Source of the DNA: an uncultured Rhizobiaceae group bacterium | Lineage (GTDB): Bacteria > Pseudomonadota > Alphaproteobacteria > Rhizobiales > Rhizobiaceae | Length of the DNA stretch: 5,788 nt | Reading direction: 5' to 3' | Assembly (NCBI GenBank): GCA_937951455.1 | Contig: CALFBU010000288.1 | Coordinates: forward strand, 1 to 5,788 | Position numbers and translations under genes: made by a program | Notes under the pieces: generated by a model | Database searches by the model: none | The model's input: the letters and a program-made list of their open reading frames with translations, nothing else | What the model was told of the DNA's origin: nothing | Shown here: positions 1 through 5,788 of the stretch, one piece after another | Position numbering within the stretch: position 1 is the first letter of the stretch | How the letters are laid out: every line of letters begins with the position of its first letter

Positions 1-480
1 GAGCGCCTCGTGATAAATGGGAACCAGTGGCGCGCCCTGTCCGCCATGCTCCATGTCCATGGCACGCATATCAAACACAACATCGATGCCGGTTGCTTTA
101 GACAGCGCATGCCCATCGCCCAGCTGCATTGTCAAAGCCTGATCTGGACGGTGTAAAACCGTTTGGCCATGAAACCCAAGCACGTCTATGTCTGAAGCTG
201 ACAAATTGTTTTCCGCAAGAAATGCTTCAACCGCTTCAACATGCAGTTGTGTAATGAGCTTTTCAGCCTCTTTTAAAAAATCTGTTCGTTCATCGCGGTG
301 AGTCAGGTTCTTTGCTTCAACCAATGCCTGCTTGAGCGTGTCCTGCACATTTGCAGCATATTGATAAAACCCCATCGAGCCACGTTCGACCATCGCTTTA
401 CCATCAGTTCTCACCAAGGCTGCATCGATACCATCCATGCTTGTGCCACTCATTAAGCCGATTGCAGTCTTAATCGCCAT
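1..480 (-). CDS. anmK: Anhydro-N-acetylmuramic acid kinase, N-terminal part (cut by window edge)
   Basis: AnmK hydrates and phosphorylates 1,6-anhydro-MurNAc with ATP to give MurNAc-6-phosphate, a cytoplasmic step in peptidoglycan recycling before the MurQ etherase. The reverse strand reads without a stop from an ATG at 480 to base 1, giving 160 residues beginning MAIKTAIGLMSGTSMDG. Family hallmarks are the nucleotide-binding loop GLMSGTSMDGIDAAL at residues 8-22, GFHGQTVLHRP at 102-112, the QLGDG turn at 119-123, and GGQGAPLVP at 146-154, which belongs to the sugar-kinase/actin-like fold. The family is normally about 360-375 residues, so a little over half, including the catalytic aspartate region, lies outside the window. 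Purine-rich GGGA lies about 7 nt before the ATG and AGGAAG lies further up. It diverges from tyrS. From memory, anmK also lies close to tyrS in E. coli. The truncation is due to the window, not a mutation. Confidence 0.96.
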   Translation of the reverse strand, partial: MAIKTAIGLMSGTSMDGIDAALVRTDGKAMVERGSMGFYQYAANVQDTLKQALVEAKNLTHRDERTDFLKEAEKLITQLHVEAVEAFLAENNLSASDIDVLGFHGQTVLHRPDQALTMQLGDGHALSKATGIDVVFDMRAMDMEHGGQGAPLVPIYHEAL

Positions 481-499
481 TTGAAATTCCCAAACTTCC

Positions 500-532
500 T
501 GCTAAGAGACAGCAGATTCTTACTTCTTAGCA
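500..532. repeat. 8-bp inverted repeat in the divergent anmK/tyrS gap
   Basis: TGCTAAGA at 500-507 is matched by its exact reverse complement TCTTAGCA at 525-532, with a 17-nt spacer. It fills most of the short gap between the two divergent genes. A second, smaller inverted repeat, CTGCT (499-503) with AGCAG (511-515), overlaps the left arm, so in RNA the two stems could not form together. The symmetry would suit an operator for a dimeric regulator controlling both genes, or a leader hairpin. Each arm also reads as a poor extended -10 (TGCTAAGA on either strand). No function can be assigned from sequence alone. Confidence 0.5.
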
Positions 533-554
533 CATCATGGAAATGAAACATAAA

Positions 555-1802
555 ATGTCTGCCTTCAAATCCGAATTTTTACAGGTTCTCCAATCTCGCG
601 GCTTCATCCATCAACTCTCCGATGAAACAGGTCTTGATGAGCAATTGGCAAAGGAAAAGACAACGGCCTATATCGGATTTGATGCTACCGCACAGAGCCT
701 TCATGCAGGCAGTCTTGTTCAGATCATGTTGCTTTACTGGTTTCAGCAAACGGGTCATCGACCTCTAGCGCTTATGGGCGGCGGCACGACCATGGTGGGC
801 GATCCTTCCGGCAAGGATGAGAGTCGCAAGATGCTGACCGCCGATGACATCGAAGAAAATAAAAACGGCATCAAGCAGGTTTTTTCGAAGTTTCTGGATT
901 TTGATAATGATAAAGCCATCATGGCTGATAACGCCGAGTGGTTGCTTGAACTAAATTACGTTGAGTTTTTGCGCGATGTCGGCAAACATTTATCAGTAAA
1001 CCAAATGCTTGCGCGTGACTCGGTTAAATTACGTCTCGAGCGTGAGCAACATTTATCCTTTCTTGAGTTCAATTACATGTGCCTGCAAGCCTATGACTTT
1101 GCAGAACTTGCAAAGCGCTATGACTGCCGTTTGCAAATGGGTGGCTCTGATCAATGGGGCAATATTGTTTCCGGCGTGGACTTGGGTCGTCGTATGGGAA
1201 CACCAAGTCTTTTTGCACTAACAACACCTCTGCTTACCACATCATCAGGCGCCAAAATGGGCAAGACTGCTGATGGTGCGGTCTGGCTTTCAGATAGCCA
1301 TCTGCCTGCTTATGATTATTGGCAATACTTCCGTAATTCTGAAGATGCAGATGTCGGCCGCTTCATGCGACTTTTCACAACCCTTCCGCTTGATGAAATT
1401 GCACGGTATGAGGCGCTAGAAGGTGCTGAACTCAATGAAGCCAAGAAAGTGTTGGCCACAGAAACCACTGCCATGGTGCATGGACGGGAAGTTGCTGAAC
1501 AAGCCGCTGAAACGGCTCGCAGAACATTTGAAGAAGGCCAAGCCACAGACACATTACCAACCGTTTCAGTATCCAAAACTGATTTCGAAAGTGGCATTGG
1601 TTTGTTGTCCTTGATTGTTCAAGCAGGTCTGGCATCATCCAACGGTGAAGCGCGGCGCCACGTAAAAGGCGGTGCCATTCGCATCAATGATGAGCAGATT
1701 TCAGATGAACGGATGAATGTAAGCATTGAACAATTGAACGATGCAGGCGCTGTCAAACTCTCCATGGGTAAGAAAAAGCACTTCTTGATCAAGCCGGAAT
1801 AA
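555..1802 (+). CDS. tyrS: Tyrosyl-tRNA synthetase
   Basis: This class I aminoacyl-tRNA synthetase charges tRNA-Tyr in the cytoplasm, normally as a homodimer. From the chosen start (415 residues) the Rossmann catalytic domain shows YIGFDAT at 39-45, the HIGH-type motif as HAGS at 50-53, GDPSGK at 82-87, tyrosine-pocket residues Y174, Q178 and D181, GGSDQWGN at 196-203, and the KMSKS-type loop as KMGKT at 234-238. A C-terminal S4 RNA-binding domain covers about 347-415 and includes the [20 protein letters not shown] segment. Length and motif order are complete. In-frame ATGs exist at 537, 543 and 555. I chose 555 because rhizobial TyrRS proteins begin M-S-x-FKSxFL, although its only Shine-Dalgarno-like element, GGAA at 539-542, is 12 nt away; 537 has none. 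It diverges from anmK and ends 4 bp from the stop of the convergent AsmA-like gene. Confidence 0.97.
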   Translation: MSAFKSEFLQVLQSRGFIHQLSDETGLDEQLAKEKTTAYIGFDATAQSLHAGSLVQIMLLYWFQQTGHRPLALMGGGTTMVGDPSGKDESRKMLTADDIEENKNGIKQVFSKFLDFDNDKAIMADNAEWLLELNYVEFLRDVGKHLSVNQMLARDSVKLRLEREQHLSFLEFNYMCLQAYDFAELAKRYDCRLQMGGSDQWGNIVSGVDLGRRMGTPSLFALTTPLLTTSSGAKMGKTADGAVWLSDSHLPAYDYWQYFRNSEDADVGRFMRLFTTLPLDEIARYEALEGAELNEAKKVLATETTAMVHGREVAEQAAETARRTFEEGQATDTLPTVSVSKTDFESGIGLLSLIVQAGLASSNGEARRHVKGGAIRINDEQISDERMNVSIEQLNDAGAVKLSMGKKKHFLIKPE

Positions 1803-1806
1803 GAGC

Positions 1807-4800
1807 CTACCTGAATTCGAACACCTTATTGAAAAACCCAGGCGTTACAATCGAAAGTGGGTTTACAGAAAGCTGTGGGTTAGCTCGCTTTCCTTTTAGC
1901 TGATAAGTAATACCAATCAAGGCTCTATCTTTACCATTAGCAAAAATCTTGCCAATTATGGGAATTGCAGAAACTGCTAGATTAACAGCATTAGCTGGCA
2001 TAAACGTGCCTGAAATATTCATTCTGTCCTGATTGTCATAAAGCATACCGTCCATGCTTAAACCGATTGTACTATTTCTTATGATGGCGTCATCAAGTTC
2101 AAGGTAGCCATCCCCTTTTTTGATTTTCGCTTGTGCCAGGTCAAAACGTATACGTTTATCTGATTCAATAGGCAAAATTTCCGCTCGTTGGCCACGTTCC
2201 TGAGGAACCTGTCGGCGTACATTGGAAACCATTTGCGCAAGACGTGGTTCATTAACTACGGTGAAATTCTTTAAATTCACTGGCCCCAAGAATGGGCCAT
2301 TGTCATTTCTTACCAATTGCGCATTGATATTACCGCCCTGCATTTTTGTATAAATATTACTAAAGGCCAATGCGTTGCCCGCATCATTTGAACTGATGGT
2401 GAATAATGTCTGGTTTCCGTTTCGTTGTGCCTGAACGTTATAATTTGCGCCATCGCGACCAACCCCACTCATATCGAGCTTGGTAAGCGCACCACTTCGA
2501 CTTTGATAAACCAGGTTCACATTAAAGATTGACCTTTTCTCAAAGCCAGCGACCCGATTAAATTTTGCTGACAAATTAACTGAACGCCCACCTTGAACCT
2601 GTTTAAAAGAACCCTGATAAAGCAACGTGTTCATGACGCCTCTTGCGTCATATGAATCCCCACTGGCAGTTATGTTATAGGTCTCGTCTTTCCGCTCAAC
2701 TTTAACTGCAATACTGTCTGACTCATTCAGTTTTAGTTGCTTTATATCTGCAGAAATAAGCCCACGCTTACTCATTACAAGATTGCCAGCACTGTAGAAG
2801 CCCGAACCATTTAGCTTGAAATCATTGAGCCTATACAACCCGTCTTTCTGCTGTAGGGAAAACTCGGCTTTTGCACCAATCCCCTTTCCCTTGCTCCAAC
2901 CAACCCAAGGCATAGAAATTTCTGCATTTTTAAAATCAATTTGATATTTTTCTGCGCCACCACTTTGGATGATTTTTACATCTATCGGCCCTTTAACGAC
3001 GGGGTTTAGATCAATGCCGAATGCTTTGCGCGAATCTTCGCCCATGGAAGCAACGATTTCCCGTTTGCGTTTGGCTTTGCCTGATTTGCCAATTGGCTCG
3101 ATCAGATTAAGCTTTGCTTTGACACCGTCAATTTTCGCAAAGCCCACAACTTTTGCAGATATCGGGTTTGCATCGATAACAATATTTGCTTCGGTAAACT
3201 TTCGCCCTGCCAATGTTTTGCTGCTTGAAGCGTTTTGGAGGTCAAGTAAGACATTCCAATCTACCTCATCGTAATTTGTGCCTTTTCTGATGGGAAAACG
3301 TGCAACAATGTCCGCATAGCCTTTGCCGGAAAATTGATTTGCGGTTACTTTCATGCGTTCCATGACGCGTAGTGGGTTTTGATCAGCAATCGCTGCGATA
3401 GAAACTGCGTCCCCTTCCAGGGACAATTTTGTTTCGCCAAATCGGTTTTTATCGGCATAGTCTTCCATGGTAAAGGTACCGGATTTAATATTAATCGGCT
3501 TCTTACCGTCAGCAGAAGCAACGCCCGAGCTGATTGAAGTTGATATCTTCATACCGGATACATTCAAGCTTCCCTTGCTTTGACGGATTGCCGGCATGTC
3601 ACCAAATGGACGAAAGGCAACATCTTTCATCGTAATGTCCAAATCAAATTCTTCAGGCTTTATTTTCGCACCTTCCTTAATCCGAAAAATTACACCGGAT
3701 GGAATATTGGCCTTTAGCGTCCCTTCTTCTACCCAACCGTCGATAAGATGCTCATGTACCCATTCCCTTGCACCATCTGCCATAAAATACGGCCAGAACT
3801 GTTTGACTGCAGCAACCGAGATACCCTTTGTTTCGGCTGTTGCTTTTAGGCTAGGCGTTTCACCGCCGAACAACATTCTGCCCTTGCCTTCAACAACGCC
3901 TTGTTTTGTGGTCAAGAAAACCCTGTCAATTAGAAGGTCTTTGCCCTCAACGTTATAAAGCCCGTTAATTTTAAATCCTGCAGGCACAACCTTTTCGCCT
4001 TGGATAGTAGGCTCAAACTCACCGCGCTGCATGATCAAATCATATCGTAACGAACCAGCGTATCCTTTTTCTTCATTGAATGGTTTTATTCCGCCTATCC
4101 AGTTCGCTTTAAGTCTACCCATATTGACTTGCGATGGATCAAGTTCAATCTGGTTCTTTTCCAGTATTAATCGCAGATTCAAATCCAGATTGCTAACATC
4201 GGTAATGGCATCCTTGCCAAGCCTAAGCGTACTTGCACCCGTCTTTAGATTCAGTGTTGGATTAAGTGCCGTATGGTCTTTGTTAAAAGGAATGTTTCCG
4301 GAAAGAGCAATCAACGCATCAGAACCAATAACCCCTTCTTCCTCTTGCGGATCGGACAACCATTCTCGCATATGAATGCCGGTTGCTGTAAATTGGTAAG
4401 CGCTGCCTGCATTTTCTGTCAAAGAATAGGCAGAATTCAAATTGATATTGGAATATTCGGTTTGTAAGCTCGAATTTAATATGAACTTGCCTTTCCCATC
4501 AGGATTAAGTGACAAATATTCCAGCGCAATCGGATCAGCTTGTTTACGCCCAAGCACAGTCCCTTTGATAATTGAATTTATGATTTCCAATTCTTCAAAC
4601 TTGTCCTGATCCAGATACGTCTGAAACTTGGAAAGCGTGTCGCCAATCGCATTGAAAGGAACATCAAGATGCGTTGGCAAAAACACTCCTCGACCAGAAC
4701 CAAGAACATCTGCATCCACTTCCGCATTTTGAACCCGAACCAATTCAATGGCAGTACTGCCACTGATAATCTCCAGTAGATTAAGTTTTGCTTCTATCTC

Positions 4801-5151
4801 GCCAATTCTGGCAAGTGCCCTGCTGTCTTCAATTTTTGTGATGCGTACATCCCTGCTTTTGAAAACGACCCGTGCATCAGTGCTGAATGATAAATCAGCA
4901 TTCTGTAGTTCGACGTTAAAGTCATCACCAACGACATCTTTGAGCGCTTCTTCAATTTTAGCCAGAACTGCAGAGCCTTTTGTGGCATTGCCTTGAAGAT
5001 AAAAATAAGCACTGCCAGCAACGACAGCAGCAACAACAGCAATTGACACGAGGCTTGCTGCCACAAAACGCATTGAGCGTGCAAACATGCGTCTTTTCCT
5101 GCGCAAAGGCAGTTTTCTACCACCACTCGACGGATGGAGGTTTTTCTTCAA
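1807..5151 (-). CDS. Large membrane-anchored AsmA-like / YhdP-type protein (DUF3971 and AsmA-like C-terminal domain)
   Basis: Up to 1114 residues. A basic N-terminus (RKLPLRRKRR at 12-21) precedes a single hydrophobic helix at about 28-52, suggesting an inner-membrane anchor with the bulk in the periplasm. The body is beta-rich with alternating polar and hydrophobic strands. The DUF3971-type signature WPYFMADGAREWVHEHLIDG occupies 453-472, and the AsmA-like end (NPQLSVNPLSIVTPGFF, 1091-1107) closes the protein. E. coli YhdP, TamB and YdbH of this superfamily are jointly needed for phospholipid transport to the outer membrane; a similar role here is inference. The 1114-residue form needs a TTG start at 5151 with no visible Shine-Dalgarno. 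ATG 5088 (residue 22) has AGGA 8 nt upstream and is better supported by translation signals, but would drop the basic stretch. The frame stays open to a stop at 5215-5217, without another ATG or GTG. The stop is TAG. It diverges from bcp. Confidence 0.93.
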   Translation of the reverse strand: MKKNLHPSSGGRKLPLRRKRRMFARSMRFVAASLVSIAVVAAVVAGSAYFYLQGNATKGSAVLAKIEEALKDVVGDDFNVELQNADLSFSTDARVVFKSRDVRITKIEDSRALARIGEIEAKLNLLEIISGSTAIELVRVQNAEVDADVLGSGRGVFLPTHLDVPFNAIGDTLSKFQTYLDQDKFEELEIINSIIKGTVLGRKQADPIALEYLSLNPDGKGKFILNSSLQTEYSNINLNSAYSLTENAGSAYQFTATGIHMREWLSDPQEEEGVIGSDALIALSGNIPFNKDHTALNPTLNLKTGASTLRLGKDAITDVSNLDLNLRLILEKNQIELDPSQVNMGRLKANWIGGIKPFNEEKGYAGSLRYDLIMQRGEFEPTIQGEKVVPAGFKINGLYNVEGKDLLIDRVFLTTKQGVVEGKGRMLFGGETPSLKATAETKGISVAAVKQFWPYFMADGAREWVHEHLIDGWVEEGTLKANIPSGVIFRIKEGAKIKPEEFDLDITMKDVAFRPFGDMPAIRQSKGSLNVSGMKISTSISSGVASADGKKPINIKSGTFTMEDYADKNRFGETKLSLEGDAVSIAAIADQNPLRVMERMKVTANQFSGKGYADIVARFPIRKGTNYDEVDWNVLLDLQNASSSKTLAGRKFTEANIVIDANPISAKVVGFAKIDGVKAKLNLIEPIGKSGKAKRKREIVASMGEDSRKAFGIDLNPVVKGPIDVKIIQSGGAEKYQIDFKNAEISMPWVGWSKGKGIGAKAEFSLQQKDGLYRLNDFKLNGSGFYSAGNLVMSKRGLISADIKQLKLNESDSIAVKVERKDETYNITASGDSYDARGVMNTLLYQGSFKQVQGGRSVNLSAKFNRVAGFEKRSIFNVNLVYQSRSGALTKLDMSGVGRDGANYNVQAQRNGNQTLFTISSNDAGNALAFSNIYTKMQGGNINAQLVRNDNGPFLGPVNLKNFTVVNEPRLAQMVSNVRRQVPQERGQRAEILPIESDKRIRFDLAQAKIKKGDGYLELDDAIIRNSTIGLSMDGMLYDNQDRMNISGTFMPANAVNLAVSAIPIIGKIFANGKDRALIGITYQLKGKRANPQLSVNPLSIVTPGFFNKVFEFR
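1834..1864 (-). terminator. Weak terminator-like hairpin inside the 3' end of the AsmA-like gene
   Basis: AAACCCA (1834-1840) and TGGGTTT (1858-1864) are exact reverse complements around a 17-nt loop. Read on the minus strand, the second arm runs into five Ts (TGGGTTTTTC). The structure lies in the last dozen or so codons of the minus-strand gene, before its stop, so a working terminator here would cut the message short; the conserved C-terminal residues encoded there may explain the bases instead. The stem has only three G-C pairs and the loop is long. Confidence 0.2.
1868..1897 (+). terminator. Possible tyrS terminator hairpin within antisense coding sequence
   Basis: GAAAGC (1868-1873) pairs exactly with GCTTTC (1887-1892) across a 13-nt loop and is followed by CTTTT (1893-1897). 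It starts about 65 nt after the tyrS stop. Because the convergent gene begins to be encoded 4 bp after tyrS, any intrinsic terminator for tyrS must lie within that gene, and this is the better of two candidates. The stem is short and the T tract is interrupted, so the call is tentative. Confidence 0.25.
5097..5100 (-). promoter_or_regulatory. Shine-Dalgarno AGGA before the internal ATG of the AsmA-like gene
   Basis: On the minus strand AGGA lies 8 nt before the ATG at 5088-5086. It is the only good ribosome-binding signal near the 5' end of this gene: the upstream TTG at 5151 is preceded by ACGATCATTTACCT, which has none. This favours a protein 21 residues shorter than the longest reading, starting MFARSMRFVAA. 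The purines could instead simply come from the Arg/Lys codons they form part of. Confidence 0.5.
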
Positions 5152-5161
5152 AGGTAAATGA

Positions 5162-5247
5162 TCGTTGTTTCTCAGTTTCTTGGCCCCGTAGCCTGAGTTG
5201 AAATAATCACTGACTCAGTCGTTGTTTATCTTGCCGTTCGAAACAAC
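5162..5247. repeat. GTTGTTT repeats in the AsmA-like/bcp divergent region
   Basis: TCGTTGTTT occurs twice as an exact 9-bp direct repeat (5162-5170 and 5219-5227). The second copy is followed by the inverted form AAACAAC at 5241-5247, making a 7-bp inverted repeat with a 13-nt spacer just upstream of, and overlapping the proposed -35 of, bcp. Between them lie CTGAGT (5193-5198) / ACTCAG (5213-5218) and the odd palindrome ACTGA-C-TCAGT (5209-5219). This density in about 85 bp suggests binding sites for a regulator of one or both genes, but no known motif is recognised. Confidence 0.45.
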
Positions 5248-5260
5248 AACTTTATATATG
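5231..5260 (+). promoter_or_regulatory. Candidate sigma-70-type promoter for bcp
   Basis: TTGCCG at 5231-5236 is a fair -35. The AT-rich run TATATATG at 5253-5260 offers a -10 either as TATATA (16-nt spacing) or TATATG (18-nt spacing). Transcription would start near 5266, leaving a leader of roughly 40 nt before the bcp ATG. The -35 lies within the loop of the GTTGTTT inverted repeat, so a protein bound there could block the promoter. This is a match by eye only. Confidence 0.4.
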
Positions 5261-5292
5261 CTAACAGATTCTATGCACCCGGTTAATGACGA

Positions 5293-5300
5293 AAGGAAGG
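5293..5300 (+). promoter_or_regulatory. bcp: Ribosome-binding site of bcp
   Basis: AAGGAAGG lies directly upstream of ATG 5304, with AAGGA at 5293-5297 six nt away. It decides the start: the in-frame ATG at 5286 has no comparable site and would place this element inside the coding sequence. Confidence 0.75.
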
Positions 5301-5303
5301 CAA

Positions 5304-5777
5304 ATGTCAAAAGTTAGTGAAGGCGATATGGCACCAGATTTTACCCTGCCAACAGATGGGGGTGGTAGTTTTACGCTATTTGATAAACGTGGTTCGCCCG
5401 TTATTTTGTTTTTCTACCCAAAAGATAACACGCCAGGATGCACCATGGAAGCAGTCGGCTTTTCCGAACATCTTGATGCTTTCAAGAAACTAGGCTGCTT
5501 TTTGGCTGGTATGTCCCCGGATCCGGTAAAAAATCACGACAAGTTTGTTGCCAAACATGAGCTTACAACACCATTGATCTCCGATGAAGAGAAAACCACA
5601 TTAGAAGCTTATGGCGTGTGGGTTGAGAAAAGCATGTATGGGAAAAAATACATGGGCGTTAATCGCACCACACTGATCATTGATGCAGAAGGCAAAATCG
5701 CCAAGGCATGGCACAAGGTCAAGGTTCCAGGCCATGTTGAAGAGGTGCTGGCAACTGCGCAAGAAATGTTTGGCTAA
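5304..5777 (+). CDS. bcp: Bcp/PrxQ-type peroxiredoxin (thiol peroxidase)
   Basis: A 157-residue cytoplasmic peroxiredoxin that reduces H2O2 and organic hydroperoxides using a reactive cysteine, usually recycled by thioredoxin or a similar thiol donor. The thioredoxin-fold landmarks are complete: GDMAPDFTL at 7-15, YPKDNTPGCT at 38-47 with peroxidatic C46 and supporting T43, and R121 in GVNRTTLIID as the active-site arginine. The stretch GVWVEKSMYGKKYMG (104-118) is typical of Bcp. In E. coli Bcp a resolving cysteine follows the peroxidatic one by five residues; here that position is V51 (TMEAVGF). The only other cysteine is C65 in KKLGCFLAGMSPD, so it may act as a 1-Cys enzyme or use C65. The start is set by the strong ribosome-binding site 6 nt upstream rather than the in-frame ATG at 5286. 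It diverges from the AsmA-like gene; no partner gene follows within the window. Confidence 0.97.
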   Translation: MSKVSEGDMAPDFTLPTDGGGSFTLFDKRGSPVILFFYPKDNTPGCTMEAVGFSEHLDAFKKLGCFLAGMSPDPVKNHDKFVAKHELTTPLISDEEKTTLEAYGVWVEKSMYGKKYMGVNRTTLIIDAEGKIAKAWHKVKVPGHVEEVLATAQEMFG

Positions 5778-5788
5778 GGCGTGTCTTT

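Noticed and set aside
1..480. Broken anmK (pseudogene)
   Set aside because: The frame is open and fully conserved to the window edge; it is cut only by the sequence boundary.
537..554. Upstream ATGs 537 and 543 as the tyrS start
   Set aside because: No Shine-Dalgarno precedes them, the added MEMKHK is not family-like, and 537 would take most of the leader; 555 gives the usual N-terminus. Not excluded outright.
481..554. T-box or other known riboswitch ahead of tyrS
   Set aside because: The leader is far too short and lacks T-box sequence; T-boxes belong mainly to Firmicutes and relatives.
1316..1638. Two minus-strand open frames opposite tyrS
   Set aside because: They overlap fully conserved TyrRS coding sequence, show no recognisable domain, and have compositions expected from antisense reading.
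2969..4467. Several plus-strand frames of about 60-120 residues opposite the AsmA-like gene
   Set aside because: All lie within the long conserved minus-strand gene, have no coherent domain or ribosome-binding site, and are explained as antisense shadows.
4980..5201. Plus-strand open frame with a run of glutamines opposite the 5' end of the AsmA-like gene
   Set aside because: The CAG/CAA run is the complement of Ala/Val codons of the membrane helix. It has no homology I recognise and no ribosome-binding site, so it is a shadow frame.
5152..5303. Promoter for the AsmA-like gene on the minus strand
   Set aside because: TTGTTG/TTGTTT elements could be -35 boxes, but no -10 lies at suitable spacing (only weak GATAAA or GATTAT), so no specific promoter is called.

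Overview
The window looks like chromosomal housekeeping DNA from an alphaproteobacterium, most likely a member of the Hyphomicrobiales (Rhizobiales). This rests on three things: the rhizobial character of the TyrRS and Bcp proteins, the gene order anmK / tyrS / AsmA-like gene / bcp (which I recall from that order), and a GC content of roughly 45-50% in lines sampled by eye, which is lowish for the group and fits a marine or host-associated relative. The taxonomic placement is inference.

Layout. Bases 1-480 (minus) hold the N-terminal 160 codons of anmK, a cell-wall recycling kinase cut by the left edge. A short divergent gap (481-554) with an 8-bp inverted repeat separates it from tyrS (555-1802, plus), a complete tyrosyl-tRNA synthetase. 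tyrS converges on a large minus-strand gene (1807-5151), and only 4 bp separate the two stop codons. That gene encodes a membrane-anchored protein of up to 1114 residues of the AsmA-like / YhdP (DUF3971) type. It diverges from bcp (5304-5777, plus), a complete thiol peroxidase, across about 150 bp that contain repeated GTTGTTT elements and a plausible sigma-70-type promoter. The last 11 bases are featureless.

The genes do not form one operon: each is opposite in strand to its neighbour. Two concern the envelope: AnmK salvages peptidoglycan anhydro-sugars and the AsmA-like protein probably takes part in lipid transport or homeostasis between inner and outer membrane. TyrS serves translation and Bcp removes hydroperoxides. 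There is no sign of a mobile element, CRISPR array, RNA gene or horizontally acquired block.

I found no convincing new system. The points most worth a second look are the start codon of the AsmA-like gene, the overlapping inverted repeats in the anmK/tyrS gap, the very tight convergent junction with hairpins inside coding sequence, the repeats in the bcp promoter region, and the absence of the usual resolving cysteine in Bcp.
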